Below, piece by piece: positions 8,332 to 16,189 of a stretch of DNA of 30,900 bases; positions within the stretch are counted from its first letter, which is position 1; every line of letters begins with the position of its first letter. The stretch is taken from assembly GCA_965243715.1 (NCBI GenBank), contig CBDEVU010000013.1, forward strand, positions 1 through 30,900. Reading direction: 5' to 3'. The position numbers were made by a program, and so were the translations under genes. Origin of the DNA: UBA11606 sp965243715 (GTDB lineage Bacteria > Actinomycetota > Acidimicrobiia > Acidimicrobiales > Aldehydirespiratoraceae). The notes below the pieces were generated by a model. The model was not told where the DNA came from. It worked only from the letters and a program-made list of their open reading frames with translations, and ran no database searches.

Positions 8332-9481
8332 GGGGGGCTCCTCTCAAAGCCTCAAGACCGGGCAGGTCGCCTTTCTCAATCAACTCGAGCGAGGCACCAC
8401 CTCCCGTGGAAACGTGATCCATATCCTTGTCTACTCCGAATTGTTTAGCCGCCGCGGCACTATCGCCGCCGCCCACGATGGTGAACGCCCGAGTTTCGGC
8501 CAACGCCTGAGCCACCGCGCCGGTTCCACCAGCGAAGCGGGGATCCTCGAACACCCCCATCGGCCCGTTCCAGAGCACCGTTCCCGCCTCGTGGATGAGA
8601 TCACCGAACTGGGCCGCGGAGCCCGGCCCGATATCGACCCCCATCCACCCCGCGGGCAGGTTCACTCCCATTTGGCGAACCTCACCGCCCGCCCCGGGAG
8701 CAAAGAGTTTCCCGCCCGGCCCCAGCGCGGTGATGTCGTACGGGAGGTGAATCGGCTTGGCCCCGGCCAGAAGTTCCCGGCACGTCTCAAGCATGGGGTC
8801 TTCGCACAACGACGCGCCGATCTGATGGCCTTGCGCCTTGAGAAAGGTGAAACACATGCCCCCGCCCACGATGAGCGAGTCGACACTGTGGAGCAGAGCT
8901 TCGATGACCGCGAGTTTGTCGCCGACCTTCGAGCCGCCCAGGACCGCCACGAACGGCCGACGCGGCCTTTGCGCCAACGCGGCGAGGACCTCAACCTCTT
9001 TATACAGGAGACGACCGGCCGCCGAAGGGAGATGCTGCGGCGGGCCAACGATCGACGCATGGGCACGGTGCGACGCCCCGAAGGCATCGTTCACGTAGAC
9101 ATCGTGTCCCGCGATTAGCTGGGCGACGAACTCTGGATCGTTGGCCGTTTCGCCCGGATGAAACCGCAGGTTCTCGAGGAGTTTGACCCCCGGTGCGAGT
9201 TCGGCCAAACGGGCCCGCACGGCGTGGACCGAGTACGCCGGATCCGGCGCCCCCGCCGGTCGCCCCCGATGGGTGCAGGCGGTAACCGCCGCCCCTTGGT
9301 CGAGCAACCACCGGATGGTGGGCAGAGCGGCCCGAATCCGCAGGTCGTCAGTAATCACGCCGTTGGCCATCGGCACGTTGAAGTCGGCTCGCAGCAGAAC
9401 CGACTTGCCGTTCAGTTCGCCCAAGTCCTCGAGTTGTGGAACGAAACGCCGGTCCGACTGGCTCACGACGGGCGATTTCAC
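8321..9481 (-). CDS. pgk: Phosphoglycerate kinase
   Basis: 386 aa, within the normal range. It transfers the acyl phosphate of 1,3-bisphosphoglycerate to ADP. Visible motifs are LLRADFNVPM near the N-terminus, the substrate-binding HRGRP, AHASIVG, the hinge-side FVAVLGGSKVGDK, LWNGPMGVFE, and the nucleotide-binding IVGGGDSAAAA with the final STGGGASLELI. The frame is open further upstream, but that extension lies inside gap. The GTG at 9481 is taken as the start because it overlaps the gap stop as GTGA, a typical coupling arrangement, and because it gives the expected distance to ADFNVP. Confidence 0.96.
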   Translation of the reverse strand: MKSPVVSQSDRRFVPQLEDLGELNGKSVLLRADFNVPMANGVITDDLRIRAALPTIRWLLDQGAAVTACTHRGRPAGAPDPAYSVHAVRARLAELAPGVKLLENLRFHPGETANDPEFVAQLIAGHDVYVNDAFGASHRAHASIVGPPQHLPSAAGRLLYKEVEVLAALAQRPRRPFVAVLGGSKVGDKLAVIEALLHSVDSLIVGGGMCFTFLKAQGHQIGASLCEDPMLETCRELLAGAKPIHLPYDITALGPGGKLFAPGAGGEVRQMGVNLPAGWMGVDIGPGSAAQFGDLIHEAGTVLWNGPMGVFEDPRFAGGTGAVAQALAETRAFTIVGGGDSAAAAKQFGVDKDMDHVSTGGGASLELIEKGDLPGLEALRGAPHGQ

Positions 9482-10500
9482 GAGTTGGCGGCCGCCGTTT
9501 TCTGGCCGATGAGGAGGGCCAAGTCGACGAGTCGGTTCGAGTAGCCCATCTCGTTGTCGTACCAGCCAAAGATTTTCACCAGCGAACCCTGCGCCATGGT
9601 GAGGCCCGCGTCGAAGGTGCAAGAGGCGGGTGAGCCAACGATGTCGGCAGAGACGAGCGGTTCCTCGGAGTACACCAGCACGTTCTGGAGCGGCCCACTT
9701 TCGGCCGCCTGGCGGAACGCGGCGTTGATTTCCTCGACGCTGACGTCCCGGTTGAGAACGCCGGTGAAGTCAGTGATCGAACCGTCGGGAATGGGCACCC
9801 GCATCGAGGTACCGTCGAGTTTGCCCTGCATTTTTTCCATGACGAGGCCGGTCGCTCGAGCCGCACCGGTACTAGTCGGCACGATGTTGATCGCCGCGGC
9901 TCTGGCCCGGCGCAGATCGCTGTGCGGACCATCGACGAGTGCTTGGTCGCCGGTGTAGGCGTGAACGGTGGTCATCAGGCCCTGCTTCACCCCAAAGCTG
10001 TCGTCGAGGACCTTGACCATCGGCACGAAGCAATTGGTAGTACACGAGGCATTAGAAACGACGTGATGAATAGCCGGATCGTAGGTGTCCTCGTTGACCC
10101 CCATGACAAAGGTGGCATCGCAATCGCCCGACGGTGCCGAAATGATGACCTTGGGTGCTCCGGCGGAGCGGTGCCTGCTGGCCCCTTCATGGCTGGTGAA
10201 AATACCGGTTGATTCGATAACGACATCGACGTTGAGTTCACCCCACGGAAGATCTTCGGGGTTACGTTCCGACAGCACCTGGAGTTTGTCGCCGTCGACA
10301 GTGATACCCCCGTCGACCGCAGTGACTTCTGCGTCGAGGCGACCGTGTACGGAATCGTGCTTGAGCAGGTGCGCCATGGTCTTCACCGAACCCAAGTCGT
10401 TCACGGCCACGAACTCGATATCGGCCCCGTGAGCCTTGGCGGCCCGAAAGAAATTGCGGCCGATGCGGCCGAAGCCGTTTATTGCGACGCGTACGGTCAT
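9478..10500 (-). CDS. gap: Glyceraldehyde-3-phosphate dehydrogenase
   Basis: 340 aa, type I GAPDH making 1,3-bisphosphoglycerate with NAD. The Rossmann motif AINGFGRIGRN is at residues 6-16 and the catalytic cysteine is in SNASCTTNC (about 153). The downstream blocks TVHAYTGDQ, PTSTGAA and the C-terminal WYDNEMGYSNRLVD are all present. The ATG overlaps the yvcK stop as ATGA (10497-10500), and its stop overlaps pgk as GTGA. In most actinobacteria whiA sits just before gap; here no space remains for it. Confidence 0.97.
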   Translation of the reverse strand: MTVRVAINGFGRIGRNFFRAAKAHGADIEFVAVNDLGSVKTMAHLLKHDSVHGRLDAEVTAVDGGITVDGDKLQVLSERNPEDLPWGELNVDVVIESTGIFTSHEGASRHRSAGAPKVIISAPSGDCDATFVMGVNEDTYDPAIHHVVSNASCTTNCFVPMVKVLDDSFGVKQGLMTTVHAYTGDQALVDGPHSDLRRARAAAINIVPTSTGAARATGLVMEKMQGKLDGTSMRVPIPDGSITDFTGVLNRDVSVEEINAAFRQAAESGPLQNVLVYSEEPLVSADIVGSPASCTFDAGLTMAQGSLVKIFGWYDNEMGYSNRLVDLALLIGQKTAAANS

Positions 10501-11408
10501 GATGGGGAGTCTCCCTGGTTGAGTTTTTCGTTGATTCGACCATATTCCGCGGTGGTGATCAGTTGGAACAAAGCTGCGCCCAACTGAACCGAATCGTGCC
10601 TCTCACGATACTTCCCCGCCACGGGTGCTAGGTGGACAATCCGGTGATGGTCGCGGCGAATGAGTGCAGACTCTGGAGCCAAAACAATGTCCGGTTCGAT
10701 CCCGTGACGGCGCACCGCATCAATATGATCGCCGAGGTCGTAACCGTCGGTTTCGCCCGGCTCGCTGGTGAGGTTGGCCACATAGATTACCGTGGCAGAC
10801 GCCGCGGCGATCGCCTCACGCAGGCGAGGAACCAGCGGCGCGAGGACGCTCGTATAGAGCGAACCGGGGCCGATGACGATTGCGTGGGCTTGGACGATCG
10901 CGGCCCGTACCGCGGCGGGGACCACGGGATCGTCTGGCGCGTAACCGATCTCGTCGATGGCACCGCTTTCTCGGATGGCGACCTGGCCCTTCACTATGCC
11001 GCGTTCGGCTCGCGCCACCAGATCGACCCGCTCGGTCGTTGCGGGCAGAATCCGACCGCGCGCCCCCACCATTTGGGCCAGAGTGTCCATGACCACGACC
11101 GGATCGTCTTCGAGTTCAAGCATCGACGCCAACAAGACGTTGCCCGCCGGGTGACCAGCCAACACCCCCGTCGCAAACCGGTACTCAAGGGCGTCACGGA
11201 TCAGTCCGGGGGGAACGAGCGCGGCGAGGCAGCGCCGCATATCGCCGGGGGCAACAATGCCCAAGTCGCGGCGCAACCGGCCGCTCGATCCGCCATCGTC
11301 AGCGACCGATACCACGCCGGTGAGCGACCCGAACCGGCACACTAGGCCTTCCAACACGGTGGCGAGGCCGCGACCCCCGCCGATCGCCACTACCGCTTGT
11401 TCGCCCAC
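10497..11408 (-). CDS. yvcK: YvcK/GlmR (CofD-like) gluconeogenesis and cell-envelope factor
   Basis: 303 aa from a GTG at 11408. The YvcK/GlmR family (CofD-like fold) binds UDP-sugars and is needed for normal cell-wall precursor supply on gluconeogenic carbon in Bacillus and mycobacteria. Visible blocks are VAIGGGRGLATVLEGL at the N-terminus, VADDGGSSGRLRRDLG, APGDMRRCLAAL, GPGSLYTSVLAPLVPRL and YVANLTSEPGETDGY. The order is normal for the family and the length is close to usual. It begins two bases after the rapZ stop and ends overlapping gap, so all three are probably translated from one message. Confidence 0.93.
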   Translation of the reverse strand: MGEQAVVAIGGGRGLATVLEGLVCRFGSLTGVVSVADDGGSSGRLRRDLGIVAPGDMRRCLAALVPPGLIRDALEYRFATGVLAGHPAGNVLLASMLELEDDPVVVMDTLAQMVGARGRILPATTERVDLVARAERGIVKGQVAIRESGAIDEIGYAPDDPVVPAAVRAAIVQAHAIVIGPGSLYTSVLAPLVPRLREAIAAASATVIYVANLTSEPGETDGYDLGDHIDAVRRHGIEPDIVLAPESALIRRDHHRIVHLAPVAGKYRERHDSVQLGAALFQLITTAEYGRINEKLNQGDSPS

Positions 11409-11410
11409 GA

Positions 11411-12271
11411 CTACTTCTCGATGTCGCGGTGGACAATGGCGGGGGCATGGCCCAGTCGATTCAGGGTCTCGGCCATACTCTCGGCAATAGCCACCGAACG
11501 ATGGCGACCACCGGTGCAGCCAAAAGCAATCGTGAGGTAGGACTTCCCCTCCTGCACATAATGCGGCAGAATCAAGACCAGCAACCGTTCGAGCCGAGAG
11601 AGAAACGCTCCGGTTACGGGTTGTTCCAGAACATAAGCAGCGACCGCCTTATCGAGCCCGGTAAAGGGCCGGAGTTCCTCAACCCAGTGCGGGTTTGGCA
11701 AGAAACGGCAGTCAAGCACTAGGTCAACGTCAAGCGGCAGACCGTGTTTGTACCCGAAGGAAGTGACGGTTGTGCGCATCGCAGTCTCCGACGCGCCCGC
11801 CCGAAACGCTTCAACCATCCGCTGGCGAAGTTCGTGGACATTAAGGTCAGAAGTGTCGATGACTAGATCGGCTTCGGCGCGCAGCGACTCGAGCGCTTCA
11901 CGTTCCGCTTCGATCACTAGGCTCAACGAACTCGGGCGGGTCGACTCGTCGAACGGGTGGCGACGACGACTAGATTCGTAGCGCCGCACCAAAACGTCGG
12001 TGGAGGCATCGAGAAAAAGAAGGTGCAGACGCTCGACTTGTTGACGCAAGCCGCCGATCGCGCCGAGCACCTCATCGTAGTAACGCCCCGAGCCAACCAC
12101 GAGCGCGAGTCGGTCGCCAACGGGACCGGGGCCATCGGCGAGTTCGGCCACCTTGGCGATGAGGCTCGGGGGCAGATTGTCCATAACAAACCAGCCGAGA
12201 TCTTCGAGGTTATTGGCCGCGACGCTGCGCCCACCACCCGACATCCCCGCCACTACCACTACTTCGCTCAC
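11411..12271 (-). CDS. rapZ: RapZ/YvcJ-type P-loop nucleotide-binding protein
   Basis: 286 aa from a GTG at 12271, which overlaps the methyltransferase stop as GTGA. The family has an N-terminal P-loop domain and a C-terminal RNA/metabolite-binding domain. In enterobacteria RapZ controls the GlmZ small RNA and glmS; elsewhere the target is unclear. The Walker A is GMSGGGRS (residues 9-16), a mild variant of the usual GLSGAGKS with Arg in place of Lys. Also visible are VMDNLPPSL, LFLDASTDVLVRRYESSRRRHP, DTSDLNVHELR, the SFGYKHGLP block and the C-terminal IAFGCTGGRHRSVAIAE. Pairing with yvcK is conserved in Gram-positive bacteria. Confidence 0.94.
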   Translation of the reverse strand: MSEVVVVAGMSGGGRSVAANNLEDLGWFVMDNLPPSLIAKVAELADGPGPVGDRLALVVGSGRYYDEVLGAIGGLRQQVERLHLLFLDASTDVLVRRYESSRRRHPFDESTRPSSLSLVIEAEREALESLRAEADLVIDTSDLNVHELRQRMVEAFRAGASETAMRTTVTSFGYKHGLPLDVDLVLDCRFLPNPHWVEELRPFTGLDKAVAAYVLEQPVTGAFLSRLERLLVLILPHYVQEGKSYLTIAFGCTGGRHRSVAIAESMAETLNRLGHAPAIVHRDIEK

Positions 12272-13050
12272 GTCAAGGCCGATTCTACCGATGGCTCAGG
12301 CGAGCGCTCGGCGATCAACAAAAGCAATCTCGGCGTCGTCGCGACAATCTCATTTTCGTACTCCCCGGCCTTAGCAATGAAACCCGGCGGGGGCGCCGGT
12401 TCGACCATTTGTGCAAGGGTCAGGCCCGCGCCGATAATGCCGTTGATATAGCGACTCATCGGCCGATGAACGAAGCGAACCCGGACGTTGCGTTGTACCT
12501 CTTCAACCGAGACCGCCTCCGGAAGGTAAGCACCGATGCGCCAGTAGGTCTCGGGCGGCTCAATCAGGTGATCGATAATCATCCCGCTGCCGGGGGTTTG
12601 CAGCAGCGGATGGTTCAAGAAAAGCACGAGCCGACCCCCGGGCCGTAACACTCGGGCCACTTCGGCCAACGATTCATCGAGCGCGTCGACGTGTTCGAAC
12701 ACGAGGCAGACCACCACCGCATCGACGGATTCGTCGGCCACGGGCAGCGCGTCAGAAGCGGCTCGGGCGTAGGCGGGGCCGCCGCCACGGCCCCGGGCCA
12801 CTTCGATCTGGGAGACCGTCGGGTCGAGGCCGATAACCGTCGCGCCCAGCATCTTCGTCGCCGCCCGAGCGATCTGACCCTCCCCTGTCCCCACATCGAG
12901 TACTAGAGGTCGGCCCTCGAGATAATGAAGGGCCAGGGGAATAATTTGCTCGACGTATTCCGGATCTGCCCCGTCGGTGAACTCCCGTTGCCACCAGTCG
13001 GCGTGCTCATCCCATTGCGGCTCCGGCTCGGGTTCAGCGGGACCGATCAT
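12268..13050 (-). CDS. Class I SAM-dependent methyltransferase (UbiE/Methyltransf_11 type)
   Basis: 260 aa. The Rossmann methyltransferase motifs are clear: VLDVGTGEGQIARAA (motif I, about 50-64), IGLDP (acidic residue of motif II), ALPVADESVDAVVVCLVFEH (motif IV region) and VLRPGGRLVLFLNHP (motif post-I/V). The substrate cannot be read from the sequence. The open frame extends to 13236 inside the upstream gene, but the ATG at 13050 overlaps that gene's stop as ATGA and gives a natural N-terminus, so it is preferred. The gene's stop also overlaps rapZ (GTGA). It is therefore coupled on both sides, unusual company for rapZ. Confidence 0.88.
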   Translation of the reverse strand: MIGPAEPEPEPQWDEHADWWQREFTDGADPEYVEQIIPLALHYLEGRPLVLDVGTGEGQIARAATKMLGATVIGLDPTVSQIEVARGRGGGPAYARAASDALPVADESVDAVVVCLVFEHVDALDESLAEVARVLRPGGRLVLFLNHPLLQTPGSGMIIDHLIEPPETYWRIGAYLPEAVSVEEVQRNVRVRFVHRPMSRYINGIIGAGLTLAQMVEPAPPPGFIAKAGEYENEIVATTPRLLLLIAERSPEPSVESALT

Positions 13051-14285
13051 GCCCCAAGCGGGGTGACCCGCACCACCGACCGCTCGCCTCGTATCGCGAC
13101 CCACAATGATCCCGACCCTTGGTCCATGCCCGCCGGACCGCCCCGGTTCGAGGTACCGAGAGGGGTACGGGTGAGCAGTTTGCCGGTGCTCGGATCGATC
13201 TGCACAAGGTCGCCAGCCTCGGTGACCGAAACCCAAAGTGAGCCGTCAAACACCACCGCATCAGTGGGCCCGGCACCGACCCAGATCGACGACACGATGG
13301 TCTGGCTGGCTAGGTCGACGCCGACCACGCTGCCTTCTTGTTGGTTCACGACCCACAGCGTGCCGTCCGCTTCGCTCAAGCCAATGGGACCCGCCCCGAC
13401 CGTGACCCGTGAGAGGATCTCGAAGCTCTCCTTGTCGATCTGCACCACTTCACCGGAGTCAAACAAGGCCACCCAGATGCCGTGGTCCTCGGTGACTAGC
13501 ACCTCAGTCGGTTGGCTCAAGCCGCCGACTTCTTGGGTGATAGCTCCGGTTAGGGGATCGATGCGAGCCACGAAGCCTTCGTCACGGGAGGTCACGATCA
13601 AGGTTGGTCCATCCTTGGCTAGCCCGTCGGGACTAGGGAAGTCGAAAGTGGAGTAGATCACATTACCGATCGGATCAACGCGAACAATTTGGCTGTCGGC
13701 ATGGTTGGTAACCCACACCGCGACATCCGTGCGCACCACCCGGTTGGCTCCGCTCGCGATCTGACTCGTCGCCGTCACCACATTCGTAACCGGATCAATC
13801 GCCGCATACCCCCCGAACGGACCGATGACGGCCACCCCTTCATTACCGATACTCACCACACTGGCATCGGCCGCGACAATGACCCGTCGCAACGCAGAAC
13901 CAGGCAATGCGGGCACGGGCCTCGCCGCCAGTTCAGCCTCTAGGCGGGCAATCGTAGCGTCACGATCCGAGTTGTTACTCTCAGAGTTGTTGCTATCAAG
14001 GTCGGCGGCAGCGTCGGTACCAGCGTCAGACACGCTCGTCGCGGTTGCAGCGTCGAGGGTGTCCGTACCCGAACCACCGGCGTTTTGCCACAGGAAAACC
14101 AATACGACAACAGCCACCAGCATGCCCGCCAGCCCAATCATGAACGGTTTGCGTGGCAGCGTGATGAACTCGGGCTCTCGGTCCGCCGAGGGATCGACAG
14201 GATCATCTGACAAGAGCTGGCCGATCTCAGCCGATTCGGGCGAGACAAACAGGTAGTCGAGTGGCGTGTCGTCGGTGTCGCTCAT
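13047..14285 (-). CDS. Membrane-anchored beta-propeller (Vgb/YncE-like) protein
   Basis: 412 aa. A cytoplasmic acidic N-terminus is followed by one transmembrane helix (about 48-66), then a low-complexity Asp/Ser/Asn/Thr linker and a short helix rich in Arg and Glu. From about 130 there is a run of beta-propeller blades. Repeating units such as IVRVDPIGNVI, VARIDPLTGAITQ, VVQIDKESFEI, VVGVDLASQTIV and LVQIDPSTGKLL each follow a VWV/LWV strand, as in the YncE/streptogramin-lyase-like propellers. I see no catalytic signature for lyase activity, so binding or scaffolding outside the membrane is more likely; this is inference. The start at 14285 has AGAAAGAGGG upstream, 21 bp after uvrC. Confidence 0.78.
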   Translation of the reverse strand: MSDTDDTPLDYLFVSPESAEIGQLLSDDPVDPSADREPEFITLPRKPFMIGLAGMLVAVVVLVFLWQNAGGSGTDTLDAATATSVSDAGTDAAADLDSNNSESNNSDRDATIARLEAELAARPVPALPGSALRRVIVAADASVVSIGNEGVAVIGPFGGYAAIDPVTNVVTATSQIASGANRVVRTDVAVWVTNHADSQIVRVDPIGNVIYSTFDFPSPDGLAKDGPTLIVTSRDEGFVARIDPLTGAITQEVGGLSQPTEVLVTEDHGIWVALFDSGEVVQIDKESFEILSRVTVGAGPIGLSEADGTLWVVNQQEGSVVGVDLASQTIVSSIWVGAGPTDAVVFDGSLWVSVTEAGDLVQIDPSTGKLLTRTPLGTSNRGGPAGMDQGSGSLWVAIRGERSVVRVTPLGA

Positions 14286-14306
14286 TGTCGACCCTCTTTC
14301 TACTAG

Positions 14307-16178
14307 CTACCGGCTACTCGGACGATGCAAGGTCCGGAAAACGTTTTGCGCCACCGCGTCGGGCAGCCAGGACAGACTCTGGAGCGTCTCCAAGTCCGCC
14401 CGTTTAACGGCATTAACCCCGCCGAGTTCTTTGGTAAGCCGTTGCTTTCGGGTCGGACCGAGACCAACGATACCGTCGAGGGCCGATTTAGTCATCCGTT
14501 TGTCCCGCAACGACCGGTGATAGGTGACGGCGAAGCGGTGGCTCTCATCGCGGATGCGCTGCAACATAAAGAGCGCTTCGCTTTGCCGGGGCAGGCGGAT
14601 CGACTCGGACCGACCAGGAACGAATACCTCCTCGAACTGCTTGGCTAGCGACACCACCGGTATCTCACCGCGAAGTCCCAACTCGTCGAGCACCTTCACC
14701 GCCGACGACAGTTGCCCCTTACCGCCGTCGACCACCAGCAACTGCGGCGGATAAGCGAACTTCCCTTGCCGTTCGTCGACGGGTCGTTGGCGGTCGGCAA
14801 GATAGGCGCTAAACCGCCGGGTTAGTACCTCTTCCATCGCCGCGAAGTCGTCGTTGTCGGCGACGGATTTGATCTTGAAGCGGCGGTACTCAGACTTCTT
14901 GGGTAGGCCGTCTTCGACCACCACCATCGACCCCACATAGTCCGTGCCTTGAATATGGCTCATGTCGTAGCACTCGATACGCAGCGGCGCGATAGGCAAC
15001 CCCAGATACTCTTGGAGTTCGTTGAGCGCCCTAGCCCGACTGTTGTGATCGGCGCTGCGTTTCAGACGATGCCGCGTGAAACTGTTGACGGCATTCTCGG
15101 TGACGGTTCGTTGCAGCGTGCGCTTGTCGCCGCGCTGAGGAATCCGAATAGTGACCCGGCTCTCACGCTTTTCGGTTAGCCATTCCTCGTACAATTCCAG
15201 ACGGTGAGGTAGATCGGGAACGAGCACCTCTTTGGGCCAGCCCAGCGGATTGTCGTCAAAGTAAAGTCGTTCGAGGACTCGGCTGATGAGTTCGGGGCGG
15301 TCGAGATCTTCTGCCTTGTCGACAACGAAACCCCGCCGGCCCATCACCTTTCCCTTGCGCACGAAGAACACCTGCACCGCGGCTTCGAGGTCATCGTCAT
15401 GCAACCCAATGACGTCGACGTCTTCGTTGCGGACAAACACCATCTGCTGTTTCTCGCTGGCCTTTCGCACCGCGGCTAGTCGGTCGCGTAGGCGAGCGGC
15501 CAACTCGAACTCTAAGTCGGCCGCGGCGGCAGCCATCTGCTTTTCGATCCGGGCCACGACCTCATCGGTGTTTCCTTCGAGAAAGGAAGCCAACTCGGCC
15601 ACAAGTTTGTCGTAGGCGGGCTTGTCGATCGCCGCCACGCACGGCCCCGCACATTTCTCGATATGGAAAAGCAGGCACGGTTTACCGGACCGTTGGTGAC
15701 GCTTGTACTTGCCGTCGGTACAAGTCCGGACAGGGAAGGTGCGCAGCAGCAAATCAAGGGTATCGCGGATGGCGTAGGCCTGGCCGTAGGGGCCGAAGTA
15801 GCGATTGCCCTTCTTGCGGACCCCCCGTATGACCATCGCCCGAGGCCATTCGTCGAGCGTGGTAAGGCACAAAAAGGGATAGGACTTGTCGTCCATGAAG
15901 CGCACGTTGAACCGCGGTTTATGCCGCTGAATCAGCGTGTATTCGAGCATGAGGGCTTCGACTTCGTTGCTGACCTGAATCCACTCGACGGATTCGGCCG
16001 CCTCGACCAACTGCTGGGTGCGGCGGTGCAAGTTGCGGGGGTTCTGGAAGTAGTTGGACAGACGCGAGCGCAGGCTTTTGGCCTTACCCACATAGATCAC
16101 CCGGCCTTCGGCGTCTTTGAACTGATACGAACCTGGCGTGTCGGGGATCGACCCAGCGGGCGGGCGGGGAACCACCAT
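14307..16178 (-). CDS. uvrC: UvrC, excinuclease ABC endonuclease subunit
   Basis: 623 aa, normal length. UvrC cuts on both sides of a lesion in the UvrB-DNA complex. The N-terminal GIY-YIG nuclease domain is visible (PDTPGSYQF, VIYVGKAKSLRSRLSNYF). A cysteine cluster (TCTDGKYKRHQRSGKPCLLF, CAGPC) follows, then the UVR motif for UvrB contact (ADLEFELAARLRDRL). The C-terminal RNase H-like domain has IECYDMSHIQGTDYVGSMVV and LVVDGGKGQL, and paired helix-hairpin-helix motifs close the protein (LDGIVGLGPTRKQRL). It starts 11 bp after uvrA, giving an uvrB-uvrA-uvrC order on one strand. Confidence 0.97.
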   Translation of the reverse strand: MVVPRPPAGSIPDTPGSYQFKDAEGRVIYVGKAKSLRSRLSNYFQNPRNLHRRTQQLVEAAESVEWIQVSNEVEALMLEYTLIQRHKPRFNVRFMDDKSYPFLCLTTLDEWPRAMVIRGVRKKGNRYFGPYGQAYAIRDTLDLLLRTFPVRTCTDGKYKRHQRSGKPCLLFHIEKCAGPCVAAIDKPAYDKLVAELASFLEGNTDEVVARIEKQMAAAAADLEFELAARLRDRLAAVRKASEKQQMVFVRNEDVDVIGLHDDDLEAAVQVFFVRKGKVMGRRGFVVDKAEDLDRPELISRVLERLYFDDNPLGWPKEVLVPDLPHRLELYEEWLTEKRESRVTIRIPQRGDKRTLQRTVTENAVNSFTRHRLKRSADHNSRARALNELQEYLGLPIAPLRIECYDMSHIQGTDYVGSMVVVEDGLPKKSEYRRFKIKSVADNDDFAAMEEVLTRRFSAYLADRQRPVDERQGKFAYPPQLLVVDGGKGQLSSAVKVLDELGLRGEIPVVSLAKQFEEVFVPGRSESIRLPRQSEALFMLQRIRDESHRFAVTYHRSLRDKRMTKSALDGIVGLGPTRKQRLTKELGGVNAVKRADLETLQSLSWLPDAVAQNVFRTLHRPSSR

Positions 16179-16189
16179 GGCTCTAGAGA

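Noticed and set aside
9482..9622. 47-residue N-terminal extension of phosphoglycerate kinase
   Set aside because: It lies wholly inside gap; the GTG at 9481 overlapping the gap stop gives the normal Pgk N-terminus.
13051..13236. Extended N-terminus of the methyltransferase
   Set aside because: It lies inside the propeller gene and reads as its out-of-frame shadow; ATG 13050 overlaps the upstream stop.
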